Made by a program: the position numbers and the translations under genes. Shown piece by piece: positions 22,320 through 34,662 of a DNA stretch of 64,000 bases; position 1 is the first letter of the stretch; each line of letters starts with the position of its first letter. The notes beneath the pieces were generated by a model, which saw nothing but the letters and a program-made list of their open reading frames with translations, searched no databases and was not told the DNA's origin. Source of the stretch: Amyloporia xantha (lineage: Eukaryota > Basidiomycota > Agaricomycetes > Polyporales > Adustoporiaceae); assembly GCA_036971615.1 (NCBI GenBank), contig JAYKKR010000001.1, forward strand, positions 620,001 through 684,000. The letters run 5' to 3'.

Positions 22320-22640
22320 TGAACCCGCTAACAGGCAAGTCGGTATGGGATATCTTTCGACTTCCCGAATCACGAATGTGAGCCGGAAAACAAAATCACT
22401 CAGCTACGAGAAACGCAGAACTCATTCGACTCGGAGTACGAAGCTGCATGCGAAGCGATGATAGAGATCCTTCGCGACGATATCGATCACACGTCTCACT
22501 AACCGCGAGTCTGCTCCACAAACTTCAATTCAACCTCCTATGGTCTTCTCCAGAAATCGGATTTCACTATGGAAAGGAAATACGGGAGCTCAAAGCTCAA
22601 GGCTTGCTCGCTTTCTCCTCCATGCAGATACATTCTGTGC
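22320..22640 (+). pseudogene. F-box remnant C with large internal deletion
   Basis: The sequence near 22335-22370 reads TGKSVWDIFRLPES, matching the N-termini of copies A (TGKSSLDIFRLRT) and B (RKSSWNIFRLPA). It then decays through several stops, retaining traces of SPEIGF. It ends with GKEIRELKAQGLLAFSS (about 22573-22622), matching the C-terminus of copy A (RKEIPELETRGLLAF). Most of the leucine-rich centre is deleted. Its position just before P450 copy 2 mirrors F-box A before P450 copy 1. Confidence 0.78.
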
Positions 22641-22659
22641 CAGCGCCTACCTTAGACCG

Positions 22660-25600
22660 AGTACGTTGAATATTGCCTAAGCCGCATTATGCATAACGCT
22701 CTGAGCAATTAGGTCTGCAGCTATTTGTGTGCGGGGACGAATATCACAAGGGAAGTCATCTGCATGGCTACGAGGACATGATCAGATATTAATGCCAACA
22801 CTTCGCCACGTAAGGGCACCCTGCCTGACAGCGCCGGACGTGAAGGACTCAGAGGGTGTAATTTCCTTTCCCGCAGCATCGCAAGCTTTGCGTATATCTA
22901 AAACCGTTAAAATGTTCGCTGCTGCAAGCCAAATGGTCGTATCGGCCAGATGTCGGCCAGGACACATGCTATGAAATATATGTCCGAGACTCATGGTGGT
23001 CAAGAGACAAACGAACTCTCACCGTCGGCCAAATCCGAATATAAAAGTCCTGGGATCGGTGAGCTTGGCTGTCCTAGTATCCATATCTTCAAATCTCTCA
23101 GGTCTGAAATCTTCTGGTTCAGAAAATATAGACGTGTCCTGTGACATTGACCTAGGAAGCATTCAGGGACCATGTCCACGTCACGTTCTACGCATACTCA
23201 CCAAATATTCGATACAACAGTGGAACCCCCAGGGATATTGTACCCGCGATACTGGTCGTCTTGCATTATCCGATGGGGAACGCCTTAATATAGTACAAGC
23301 GATGTCAGTTTAAGCTTCAACAGGGAAACACGCATGAGACCTACCAAGAGGTAACGGTGGATGCCAGCTGCGGATGTTTTAGGCTGGCACTATGTGTCAA
23401 TAACCTAGTCGCTTACCGATATACTTCCTTTAGAACGCATTCGAGGTATGGAAGTTGGGATCTGTCCTGGAGGTTAACCAGCCGCTCGCTACCGACTGCT
23501 TGATCAATTTCTCTTTGCGCCTTGGCAAAAACATCCGGATAGAGGGTCATAGCCAATACCAATGTCGTGAGAACGCTGCTACTCTGGTGTTCCACATGTT
23601 TGTAATCGCTGTCACTATAAGCATAATGTATTGACTCACAGTGTCCGATCCCGCTATGCATACAACACAGATGAATTTCATATAATTTCACCAAATTGAT
23701 GTTGTACTAACCCACATACAGCTGTGACGCGGCACCTTTGATGCTGGCTTCGTCATCTGCTTTCAAAACCCCATTGCTCGTCGTTTCTTCGATGAGAGAT
23801 GACAAAAAAGATGGTTTCGCCTGTCCAGACATCTACAAGTCATCAAATACGGAGGAGCATTTTTAAACATTGCCTTGAACTGACTATGGCCTTGTGTACA
23901 CCCTCAAAGGGAATGTCCAGCATTTGACGAACCAACTTCTTGACTACAATCCCATGTCGTTTGAACCCGCCGCCTGGCATCCACATTGGGATGTGCTTCA
24001 CTAAACATATCAGTATTAGGGTTACGCTATCAACTCAAAGTGGCAACGATTACATATGTAAACTCACGGATGGGAAAGAAGTCGACTACATTCGATATGA
24101 ACCCCCCATCAATTGTGGCTGTTAATGCCTCGTCCGCAATGCGAATGTACTCATCCTCGGCCGTGGTCACATTACGTCCGTATGCAATCTCCAGCATCAT
24201 GGCGCCCGCAAATCTGATAGCTCATAATACCTATCAACAAAAGTAGACATACTACAAAAGGATGTACCTTTTCATGCGAGAGATGAACATGTCCGGTGTT
24301 TGGATGAGATCCAGGAGTAATTTATTGACTTCCGTGCGCTGAAGAGGAACGTAGCCATCGAGCACATGCTTTGTCTCGAGGGCAGTCTGCATCCATTTCC
24401 TATGGCGGCGCCACTCTTCACCAGTGGACAAGAAACCAGTGAAGGGCTTGAAGTCGTATCTGCAGCAAATCATGAAGCTTCACCCTGATACGGAGATAGT
24501 TGCTCACATGTCCTCTAACAGAATGAACGCGGGTCGCTCTGAGTACTTGGACCCTCTCTTCTCCATGAGATCTTGTGCTGCTCGCAGAGAATTCAGGATG
24601 AGAAGAGGCTTGTTGAAATCCTAGCATAGACAACATCTCCTGAGATACGCGCGCATTGTTAAAACGCGAATACGACAGGTTGTAGTCCATACCGTATTTC
24701 TTGCTCCATTCAGTATAAGTGACAGTTTGATTTTCCAACGATATTTGGTGGATGTTTCCGAACAGGGGAATCTGTCTTGGGCCTGGGGGTCGGTGAAGTG
24801 CAGGTTTTGGATTAATGAATAGAATGTACGCCAAGTAAACTAGAACGAGCGGAAGGACAACAAAATCCGACGGTATGAGATACGCTGAGACGGCCATGTT
24901 CCAAGTGGACGTGCTCGAACTTAGATTTCGAGCGGGCAATCAGTCATTTATTCCATGGCCGGAGTAACGTACCATATAACTTTTATCTCTGCGTATACCA
25001 TGCTATCACAGGATGCCATAGGTTACGTCAGTGTGGATACTGGAGTCCCCAAGGTCCAATTCGCACTAACTCCATTGGTCAAGCAACCCGGGCAGCTGCG
25101 TCCTTTTGGCGAAACTTGTTCGCTAGGATAAGCCAGATATGCAGCCAATACACAAGGTGGTTGTGATTGGAGGCGTGGTCCGACGAAACACATGCAGCCG
25201 GCTTACGGTATATGCTTCCATGCTAGCCTGGAAGCCTCCCTGATTACCTTGTGACTGCACCCGTGCGCTCTTCTTTTCAAGTAAGATGTCCAGGTGATAA
25301 TACCCCTGACATTTGCGGACAGAGAAGACATGGGTTCAATTTGTCGTCTGACTCAACGCCACGGCGTACTCTCGGTGCATAGCTCGAAATACACCCCCAG
25401 GTGCAACGAGTCATCGAGCGCCTACACCGGCATGTGTAAGATGCCCTGCCCAAACGAGAAATGCAACATGACGGAACCTTGTTCATAGTTAACACTCATA
25501 GCATCGTTCTTTGCATAGAGCCCAAAAAATAGAGTGGTTGACGCGCTGCGGTAGGGTGTCTCTGCTCGTACAGATTTGTAGTAAGTGACTAAACTGACCT

Positions 25601-26250
25601 CATGGCAAGAGCCAGGGATATGCATGATTGATATAAGTTGAACGTATATTTGACAGAGTCAGCCGATCTAATGACGATAAACAATCGTCACCAGGAGGTT
25701 TGGGGTAACTGAAACTATCTGTAGAATCCAAGAATAGAGGCAGCGAAATTAGAGCTAATAGCTCCCGGTACTTTCTTGTGACGAGACAAATATACACCGA
25801 GTTTATCGGTACAACCATCATCGTCAGCTGGCAAGGGTCAGAGGTAGAACATCCGTGTTGGTGTCTAAAGTCTCCACCACTCGTCAGCAATATCAAACTG
25901 GGTTCAATGAGAGAACTGGACTTCACTTGGGAGGGAGTACGTCGAAATTACATGTACTCAGACAATTACTTGCCAGAGCTTCCGAGCGGTCCTCTGTCGA
26001 GTGTAATGAGCTTATGAGGAACAGACTCTCGACATCAAAGGCCCAGTTGATCGTGAGTGTCTGGAGACGGCCAACCGTGAGGCGTTTATCGTCAAGAGAT
26101 CCTGAATAATACCCATTTCAGAATATACTGAAATGTGTATATGCACGTTTAAAGAATTGAAGAGATCTGCCGTGAGAGACAAAAGCATAGCGCCAGGTAA
26201 TTTCTTTCGACTGAGCCTTGAGCTTGAGTGGTGGAACAAACGTCGATGCA
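22660..26250. repeat. Segmental duplication, block 2
   Basis: This is the partner of block 1 (14740-18800). It contains P450 copy 2, its 5' flank and a more degraded version of the unknown minus-strand sequence. Block 2 ends near the hAT-like element at 26355. Confidence 0.7.
22677..24897 (-). pseudogene. Cytochrome P450 copy 2, frameshifted
   Basis: This is the duplicate of 14755-16981, starting at 24897 (MAVSAYLIPSDFVV). Exon 2 begins DVVYARI. A 1-bp deletion at about 24618, relative to copy 1 (DVVYAKVFNRPLLIL), moves the frame to a stop within about 15 codons. Downstream exons are in good order, including EWRRHRKWMQTALE, the I-helix AGSDT, the K-helix region [12 protein letters not shown] that is broken in copy 1, and the haem loop [15 protein letters not shown]. 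Near the 3' end the donor that is GT in copy 1 is GC here (about 22824), so the last intron is either a GC-AG intron or is retained, giving a shorter C-terminus. The two copies thus carry different lesions. Confidence 0.8.
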
Positions 26251-26346
26251 GCGGCTGCCCGCTGTGAGTCCATTCTCAGGATGTCACATGTGACCAACGC
26301 GTTTCGAAGCTGCTTCGCGTTAGTCACGTGCACCGTTCGAACGCGA
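24898..26346. other. Duplicated flank without a supported gene
   Basis: It carries the upstream region of P450 copy 2 and decayed minus-strand sequence homologous to 17.0-18.8 kb. Stops interrupt every frame, and no intact coding sequence can be assembled. Confidence 0.4.
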
Positions 26347-26971
26347 CTAAGTGGGAGAACGTCCTGTCCGCTGGGAGATTTGTTCACGGAACATGTTCCG
26401 TGGACATGTTCCCGGAACCGTGCCTGGTGATGTGACAGATGTGACTATAGGGGGAGGGCCACAGACTGGCCACAGAGTTGCTTTGACCGTCAGACGTCCC
26501 AGTGCGTCAGGCCACATTAAGACAGCGGCCCCTGACCACCGTCTGTACGTCCTATCGTGGACGCCTTTTGCGCGGACAGTCAGAGTGCAGACGCTGCGGC
26601 CGGCGGCGACCACAGACAGTCCACAGACTGGGAGATAGAGGATATTACTTAATGATTGATTGAAACTTAATTTAGTATTAATATTGTAGTAGCCTGGGAG
26701 GGCGCCATCGCGCTCAGTATCCCCCGCTACCGTCATGGTCTACGTCTAGCAGTAACTCAGAAGTGGAACGCGAGGCCATTAACCCAGCGGAGTCAGTGGT
26801 GCCGCCGCCCGACACTTAGGAGACGGCGGTGGCGGGACCACTCAAGCGCTTAAAGCTCCAGTGTGGCCGGCGTGACGGTGTGTCACTAAGGCGCAGATGC
26901 GTGACGTCCCGCGTTCCGGTGCCCTGTTCAGGGAACAAACCTCCCCGTGGACAGGACATTCTGCTAAGTGG
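26347..26971. mobile_element. hAT-like MITE upstream of SMC4
   Basis: The element is 609 bp (26355-26963), flanked by the 8-bp direct repeat CTAAGTGG (26347-26354 and 26964-26971). The imperfect inverted termini run about 35 bp: GAGAACGTCCTGTCC at the left and CAGAATGTCCTGTCC as the reverse complement of the right end. An 8-bp target duplication and CAG termini suggest the hAT superfamily. The interior is non-coding with an AT-rich centre at about 26640-26690. It ends about 50 bp before the SMC4 start codon. Confidence 0.75.
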
Positions 26972-27011
26972 ACATGCTTGACCTTGATCTTTGACTTGAA
27001 TCGCGACAACA

Positions 27012-30000
27012 ATGCCACCTCGTCGCTCGACACGTTCTGCTCGCGCATCTGCTGAACCAGTACCTGTACAGAAACCGCCGGCGCCGAAACGTAAACGCAA
27101 TGAGCCACCAGAACCCGAGCAGGAGAACATCAAGCCCGCGTCGAGGACGCGTCGAGCTCCGTCTATCGCAGCAAGCGTTGCACCGGCCTCGAAGGGGCGA
27201 GCTTCTACACGTTCAAGACGATCTTTAGAAGAGGTGCCAGAGTCTGACGAAGATGTCGTAGAAGAGGTGTCCCGCCCCGTGAAGAAGTCGCGTCCCTCAT
27301 TGGAACCAGAAGACGACGAAGAGGAATTTGAAGTAGTGGAAGTCGAGCCAAAAATCAAGAAGGCTCCAGCGAAGAAGGCTACAAGGAAATCATCTAAGGC
27401 TGCTCAGGGCGAGGGCGGATCCCATGGTGGGAATGCTGCCAGCTCCTCAGTACATAGACCTACCTCGCGCAGCTCTGCTCGCTCGACCAGAGCACCGACA
27501 CGCCCTAGCCGAGTAAAGACATCCGACTCTGATGGGGAGGAGCAGCAGCCTATTGTTATATCCGAGGATTCTGACGAGGAGGCAGGACCTCCGGTGAGGG
27601 CTAGGAAAGCCGTCAAGAAGGCTGTCACCATCACCATCTCTGACGACGATGGAGATCTCAAGGGACAGATTCGCCCAGCAAGTGGTCGGTCAACACGTTA
27701 CGGGACTCCCGTGAAAGAGGAACATGATGAGGTGGCCTTACCTAAGGAGGAGGTTGGGGAGGAGGAGGAGGAAGAGGAGGAGGAAGAGGAGGGTGTTGTA
27801 GAGACGTCTGATACTGAGGAAGTTCGTGCTGCTGTTTCGGAAGTGGTGGAAGAGGATGAAGAAGAACACTCGCTGCTGGACCCGCCCAAGTCTCCTGATC
27901 CACATGTTCAGAACATGCCTGCTATTCCTGAGGAGCCTCAAGGCCCCAAGGCCCGTCTCGTCATTCACAAAATGGCCTTGGTGAACTTCAAGAGTTATGC
28001 CGGCAGGCAAGAGATCGGCCCTTTCCATAAAGTGAGTAAAAAATTAAGCTGTGGAACTGAGTGCTGACGCACCGTTTCCAGTCTTTCTCTGCGATCGTTG
28101 GTCCAAATGGCTCCGGTAAATCGAACACGATCGATGCCTTGTTGTTCGTCTTTGGTTACCGTGCTTCCAAAATGCGCCAAGGAAAGCTTTCTGAGTTGAT
28201 TCACAACTCGGCGAGGTATCCGGACTTGGATGAATGCAGCGTGGAAGTCCATTTCCAAGAGATCATCGACTTGGTGAGGGTTACCTCATATTTTACCCGA
28301 ATTTGACTTCACAAGCTGCTTCTCTTCATCCAGCCCGGGCCCGACGTATTCGAGCTCGTTCCTGACTCGCAGCTGGTTGTGGCGCGCACTGCATACAAGA
28401 ACAACTCGAGCAAATACACCATCAATGGACATCAGAGCAACTACAAAGAAGTGCAGACGCTTTTGAAGGGTCGTGGGATTGACCTCGATCATAATCGTTT
28501 CCTCATCCTACAAGTATGCCCTGCTCCCTGGTCTGACTTTTAGAGCACGACTCACGCATCCGCTTTGCAGGGTGAAGTTGAGTCGATTGCGCAGATGAAG
28601 CCTAAGGCTCCGTCTGAGCACGAGGACGGATTGTTAGAGTATCTCGAAGACATCATTGGGACTTCTAAGTATAAAGAACCAATCGACGAGGCCCTTGGAG
28701 AAATGGAGCGTCTGTCTGAGGACCGTGCGGAGAAGTTAAACAGGCTGCGGATCGTGGAGCGTGATCGAAACGCCCTAGAAGCAAAGAAGAAAGAGGCGGA
28801 AGATTACCTGCGCATGCAGAACGATCATGTCCGAGCGCTGTCGCGCTTGTGGCAATGGTATCTGTGGCAATGTCTGATGAATGCAGAAACCTTTGAGAAG
28901 AATATTGTAAGTGGATCCATCCATTACCGTTCTCTGTGGCGTCTGAAATCGGCCCATGATTTGCGATATAGGCTCAACTGGAACGGGATTTAGCAGAAGA
29001 ACGAGAACGTAATCGAGACGACGTTCTGCATGTCGAAGCACTGGAGAAGCACTTCAATGAGCGTGGCGCAATATACGAAGTACTAGTCTCTTATTAGTGC
29101 CAAACTGTCATTATATTGACTTTCTTTCGGCATCAGGAAGTCAAGGCGGCTGCGGCTGAAGCAATCAAGGATCTTGCTGCACATGAGAGGCAACAAGTTG
29201 GTCTAGATGAGAAACGCAAGCACGCCAACAGTAAGGCGAAGAAGCTGAAAAAGTCTCTTCAAGACGTGAGTGTCATCTTGATGTGATTGATCCGTCCAGA
29301 TATACAACCTTTGTCGTTTTGTTAGGACGAACACGCACGAGCGGATGCACTGCGTGCTGTGGAGGAGAATGCTGCCAAGATCGAGCGAGAGAAGCTCAAG
29401 GTGGAGGAACTCGAGGAGTCTCTTGCTCAAGAGGAGAATGTCCTTGAAGAGATCCGAGACTCCTTGAAAGGTCATTTTGTCCTCTCTCATCGATGTGACA
29501 TTGCTAACCCCTAACGCGATAATTCTCAGACAAGACGCAAGTCTTCCACGATCAGATCGAAGTGAAGCAAAAGGAGCTTCAGCCTTGGACTGCAAAGATC
29601 AATGCTAAGCAAGCAGAGATCGATCTTGCGACTAGCGAGCGTGATATGCTTGCCAAGAAAGCTGAGGCTGCGAAGGCTGCCATTCAGGAAGCCCAGGAAA
29701 ACTTGGAAAAGTTGCAGGCCGATCAGGAGACAAAGGTTCGGGTAATATGGCCTTAAAATACGCTTTACTGACGAGCAAGAGCATGGTTAGATAGCTGAGC
29801 TACAGGAGTCCAAGGCGACAAAGTCGAGCAACTTGAAGGAGGTCAAGGACAAAGAACAGCAGGTCCATGTACGTAAGGCGGTGTTAAAGGAGATAGTCTG
29901 TTAAATGTTTGAACTCTAGGATATGCAAGCGCGCGTGCAGCAATTGCGTGCAAAGGCCTCTTCGTCGCGCCAAAAAGCAGATGAAGCGAAAGCCTCCCAA

Positions 30001-32729
30001 GCTGCCAGCACTTCTCAAAATAAGGTGCTTGACAGCCTTACTCGTCTACGCAACGCCGGCCGGATTTCTGGATTTCACGTGCGTTTAAAATGATCAGTCA
30101 CGGACTCGTCTCCCACATCCTAATCCTCCATCTAGGGTCGACTTGGTAGCCTTGGGACTATTCCTGACAAATACGATGTTGCCGTGTCTACAGCTTGTGG
30201 CGCTTTGAATAACCTTGTCGTTGACACCGTAGAACAAGGTCAAGCGTGTATCGAATACCTGCGGAAGCAGAACGTTGGACGTGCATCGTTCATGATCTTG
30301 GATAAAATCCCCGAGCGCCCTGCAGACAAATCCCCAACTCCAGAGAATGTACCAAGATTATTCGATCTTATCAAGCCGAAAGAAGCACGTTTTGCTAAAG
30401 CCTTCCTCAAAGGTGTTGGTAACACCTTGGTAGCCAGTGACCTTGACCAAGCCAATCGTATCGCATTTGGTGGGCAGAAAAGGTGGCGAGTGGTCACTCT
30501 CGCCGGTCAGCTCATCGACTCGTCGGGAACGATGTCTGGTGGTGGCACTCACGTCGCAAAGGGTGGCATGAGCTCGAAATTAGCAGCAGAAGCCGTGCCG
30601 CCGGACGTCCTCAAGAAGTATGAGCAAGACAGTGAACAAGCTGCACGCGAGCTTGAGGAGGTGCAGCAGCAACTGCGTCAAGTGGAAGTGGAGCTGGATG
30701 CTGTCTCAAGGTCTGGTCCCCAGCTCGATATCGCCATCGAGAAAGCTAGTCTCGACATCCAAACCGGTGCTAAGCGTATCGCCGAGGCGGAAAAACGTGC
30801 TCGACAGCTGAAGTAAGTTAGGACAACTTTCCCGAACCCTACTCGACTGATTCATGACATGTCCAGATCTCAGACGAAGCCTGACGCTGGCGACATGGCC
30901 CGCATCAATGCTCTGGAGGAGGAGATTGCTTCTACCACCGAAGAACTAGCAGAGCTACAAGAGAAGACTACTTCTATTGAGCAGGAAATCAAAGCACTGG
31001 AGAAGAAAATTCTCGACGTCGGTGGAGCGCGCCTATTATCGCAGAGATCTAAGGTTGACGGTATACGCCTGCACATAAGTCTGGCGAATGATGAGATCAC
31101 CAAGGCAGAGGTCGCAAAGGCCAAAGGGGAGAAAGACTCCGGGAAGCTGGAGCACACTGTCGAAGCGAACCGCACGACGTTAGAAGAGGTAGAGGCCGAG
31201 ATCGGGGGCCTTACTGAACAGATCGACGAGATCACAGATTACGTGACTGAACTTCGCTCGAAGGTCGAGGCAGCCCAAGCCGCGGCAGAGAACTCCAAGG
31301 ATGACCTGGAGAATCTGAAGAGCGAGCTAGATGCCAAGACCGAGGAGATTCAGGCATTCCGACAAAAAGAGGTAAGTCAACCAGTCTGTGAACGTGAATG
31401 AAAGCTAACTGTGCTGGTTCAGATGGAACTCCAACAGGCTCTTAATGACACCAATAAAGAAGCAGCTGAGAATGAGCGTACTCTGGATCATTGGAGAATT
31501 CAACACGACAACTTGAAATTAGAGGATATCGAGTAAGTTGTTAAGTTCATCTCTAAAGCCATCTCTCTCATTTTTTTCTCTAGCGATGAGGACGATGAGG
31601 AGGAAGAGGAGAGCATTGATCCCAACGGTGATGCTGTTAAGGAGGACCCAGACCGACCTCGCAAGGGGAAGGCTCGTGCACGGACACCCTCGGACGAGCT
31701 CCATGTCTACAGTGTCGATGAGTTGTCAGTCTTCAGGAAGCGAGAGTTGATTGCGGATGCTGAGTTACTGGACGGTGATAACATTGCACTCCCATATTGT
31801 CCTCCTTGTGCTGACTTTTCTGATGCTTTACAGAGAAGCTCAAGAACTCCAAGCCCGACCTCAGCGTGCTGAAGGACTACCGAAAGCGCGAGGAGGAATT
31901 CCTTCGACGCGCTCAAGACTTCGAGAGCGTCACCAAGCTTCGCGATGCCAAAAAGCAGGAGTATGATGGCCTCACGAAGCAGCGACTCGATGAGTTTATG
32001 GCCGGCTTCAGCATGATCTCATTGAAATTGAAGGAAATGTACCAGGTCGGTCATGTATTACAATATATAAATGCTTGTACGCTGACGGTCAAGTTCAGAT
32101 GATAACTTTAGGCGGCAACGCCGAGCTAGAGTTGGTGGATAGTATGGACCCTTTCTCTGAAGGCATCATCTTCAGTGTCATGCCTCCGAAGAAAAGCTGG
32201 AAAAATATATCTAACTTGTCTGGTGGAGAGAAGGTACGGCGCATTTAACCACTTAGCTTGAAACCTACTGACCCTCTGTTCGTCCAGACGTTGAGTTCTC
32301 TCGCTTTGGTGTTCGCACTGCATGTCTATAAGGTATGCTGGATGAGTTGTACAACGACCGGAGACTCATTACCCATCATAGCCAACCCCATTATACTTCA
32401 TGGACGAGATCGATGCGGCCTTGGACTTCCGGAATGTATCGATCGTAGCTAATTACATCAAGGACCGCACCAAGAACGCTCAGTTCATCATCATTTCCCT
32501 AAGGTGAGTCGCCATACATACCCACCAAGTTCCTCGTTGCTCATGTACATTCAGGAACGATATGTTCGAGCTGAGTCATCGGCTCATTGGCATCTATAAG
32601 ACTGCGAATGCAACTCGAAGTGAGAATGACATGCTTCGCGCACGAACCAGAGCTAACTAAAATTGTACAGGCATCTCTATCGATAACCAGCCGCTTCATG
32701 CTGTCCCACTGAACGTCGTAGCTGCATGA
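27012..32729 (+). CDS. SMC4: Condensin subunit SMC4
   Basis: This is a multi-exon ATPase of the condensin complex, which compacts mitotic chromosomes. Exon 1 (27012-28031) encodes about 310 disordered, acidic, Lys/Arg/Ser-rich residues before VIHKMALVNFKSYAGRQEIGPFHK. Exon 2 holds Walker A (GPNGSGKSNTID). Then come LILQGEVESIAQMKPK, the N-terminal coiled coil, and the hinge (NAGRISGFHGRLGSLGTIPDKYD to SFMILDKI; FGGQKRWRVVTLAGQLID). The second coiled coil contains an acidic insert (DDEDDEEEEE). The ABC signature NLSGGEKTLSSLALVFAL and Walker B PLYFMDEIDAALD close the head. It ends ISIDNQPLHAVPLNVVAA. Many exons are split by 50-70 bp introns, and I saw no lesion. A copy of its last exons lies at 34663-35130. 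Confidence 0.95.
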
Positions 32730-34620
32730 CCTTGTATATCTCACATACGTCTTTTCTCTGTTGGGTATCATACAATCACAAGATGTTGTACCTTGTAGTA
32801 TCGTAGCATCGCTATCCGCTAATGTATCTCTGATCATCACGTCGAGCGCAGTGTGTCAAGAAGTAAATCGCCAAGCTGCTTGTTCTCCCACAGGTACGTG
32901 CAATGAATATCGTGTTGGGGTGGATATTCGGTGGGTAAAAGGATAGGGCATTCCTGGGTGAATATAGCGTGCTGGAGGGCTGCAGGAGCACCTAGTCGGA
33001 GAGAAGGAGTGTATGTCAGAAACCTGTCGATGAGATCAGTGAAGCAGTCGGGTGCTGGTACAGGACTATCGGGTATGCTCGGCGGCCAGCTCGCGGGTAA
33101 GTTGGGCAACAACGTCTGGATCCCAACGGGTGGGACGAGTTGGAAGGTAACTTTGTTCGCATCGGGAAGATCCTTGAATGTCTAGCTCACCGCTCAACAT
33201 TCAGTCCCGTACGAGGGGTACCTCACATGAACTCACCGGCCAATTCTCCTCCGTGGGGGTTCCGCGAATCTGGAAAATACTCCACGCTAGTCCGATAGAC
33301 CCTTTCGACGCGTCAAAGAGCGACTCGCGCTGCCATACCGCGTCCGGGTGGCCGATCTTGAGTGACTTTGGGATAATGAATGGTTGGTTGGAAGATCCCT
33401 CTTCCTCATCCGAGTCGGTGTCAAAGTCCTCGTCGTCCTCGTCGAATTCTTTCTGAAGCTTGAGAGGTGTAAAGAATTCTGCTAGGGTCGCACCGAGGCT
33501 CCATAGATCAGTCGCAAAAACGTCGTAGTCCGTGGCGCCGAAGAGAAGCTCGGGTGCGCGATATGGTCTACGATCAATCCGTCAGAAAGGAAAGACTCGG
33601 GAGATGAGGATACAAGTCGACCGACCCTGTCGCTACGTCGAAGCACAGCTCACCCGCAGGCTCCGGCCACAGATCGCGGTCGTCCACGATGTCTGACCAG
33701 GCTATACCAAAGTCGATGAGCTTCACGCAGCCGTCCCCGGTGATAAGGACGTTGCGCGGCTTGATATCACGGTGTGCAATCCTCTGGTCGTGCACGTAGG
33801 CAATGGCGCTGAGCAATTGGTACATAAGAGATGTCGTGAGAGCGACAAACGACGAAACTTTCTCTGCATCATCGTGTTGAGCGTCAGAAGTGAGGTCAGG
33901 CGTAGGGTGGGGAGAGAAAGCTGGCGAAGACAGCACGGTGCTCAGGTCGTGAGGGATATACGGCATCCAGAAGTGGATCGAGCTGGTCGCCCGTTCGAAG
34001 ATATATCCGAGCACGTCGACGATCTTCCCAAGGTTGCATCATAAGAAATTCAAGCGGTGTGTTTCGAGTTGGCAACATACGTTGACATGGGATAGGCTGC
34101 GTAGGATCCTCAATTCCTTAATAATGTCATGGGGTTGCTTTGAAAATTCTGGGACTTCGGATGCGCTTTTGATGGCTACCCATTCGACTGGATTGTCGGC
34201 TTGGGTTCTGGAGAAATGCGCCCGGGTGACATAGGACACAGGGCTTTCGCTGACTGTTTCGAAGGAATTCTGGCCGTCATATTTAGAGCGACTAAGGTGA
34301 AGATGATGAGAGGTTACACACTGGATCAAAAATACTGTCCAGGCTAAGTTGCGAATCCATTCCAATGAACGAGTTACTGATTCTACCGCATCCTGTCTCG
34401 CGTAGAGTACGAGACGAGTTAAATAATCACGTAGCATTCCTCGATCGCGCAGATCGAGATAACCGCCACCGTCACTTGCTGCGTAGACCCTACATACAAG
34501 CTATATATTGTTGTTGCTTTGCCTTCATATCTTTCAGTGTCAGTACTATGTAGCACACCGACAAATTCAATCCATATATCCTTCGACATCTACCCTGAGT
34601 AAAACGCGACCGATGAATCG
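32265..34620. repeat. Tandem duplication, unit 1 (SMC4 3' end plus kinase 1)
   Basis: This segment, from the last SMC4 exons through the kinase and its upstream region, is repeated at 34663-37018. Both ends can be placed by eye: 'ctactgacc' at the start of both units, and the words around 'gtcagtactatgtagcacaccgacaaa' near both ends. The unit length is about 2.35 kb. Confidence 0.85.
32837..34360 (-). CDS. CMGC-type protein kinase copy 1, Csk1-like
   Basis: The start at 34360 gives [14 protein letters not shown]; a 41-bp first exon ends at a GTGTAAC donor. The kinase domain has the lysine in EWVAIKSA, no classical glycine-rich loop ([14 protein letters not shown] in its place), [10 protein letters not shown], the catalytic loop [14 protein letters not shown] in [10 protein letters not shown], and YRAPELLFG with [13 protein letters not shown]. 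An acidic insert ([16 protein letters not shown]) lies in the C-lobe, and the tail ends [20 protein letters not shown]. The layout resembles fission-yeast Csk1, a kinase that activates CDKs. It is convergent with SMC4 at about 110 bp. A tandem duplicate is at 35209-36772. Confidence 0.82.
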
Positions 34621-34662
34621 TTACAATCATTTTGCTGTCGCGTACGGCGGCACTACCAGTAT

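Noticed and set aside
24418..24939. 173-codon frame across exons 1-2 of P450 copy 2 as a short P450 protein
   Set aside because: Only the first ~70 residues are P450-like. The rest is intron read-through and out-of-frame exon sequence.
26338..26440. GTTCGAA and GGAACATGTTCC words suggesting a tRNA B box or palindromic operator
   Set aside because: No acceptor stem, A box or clover-leaf could be built. The palindrome sits within the arm of the hAT-like element.
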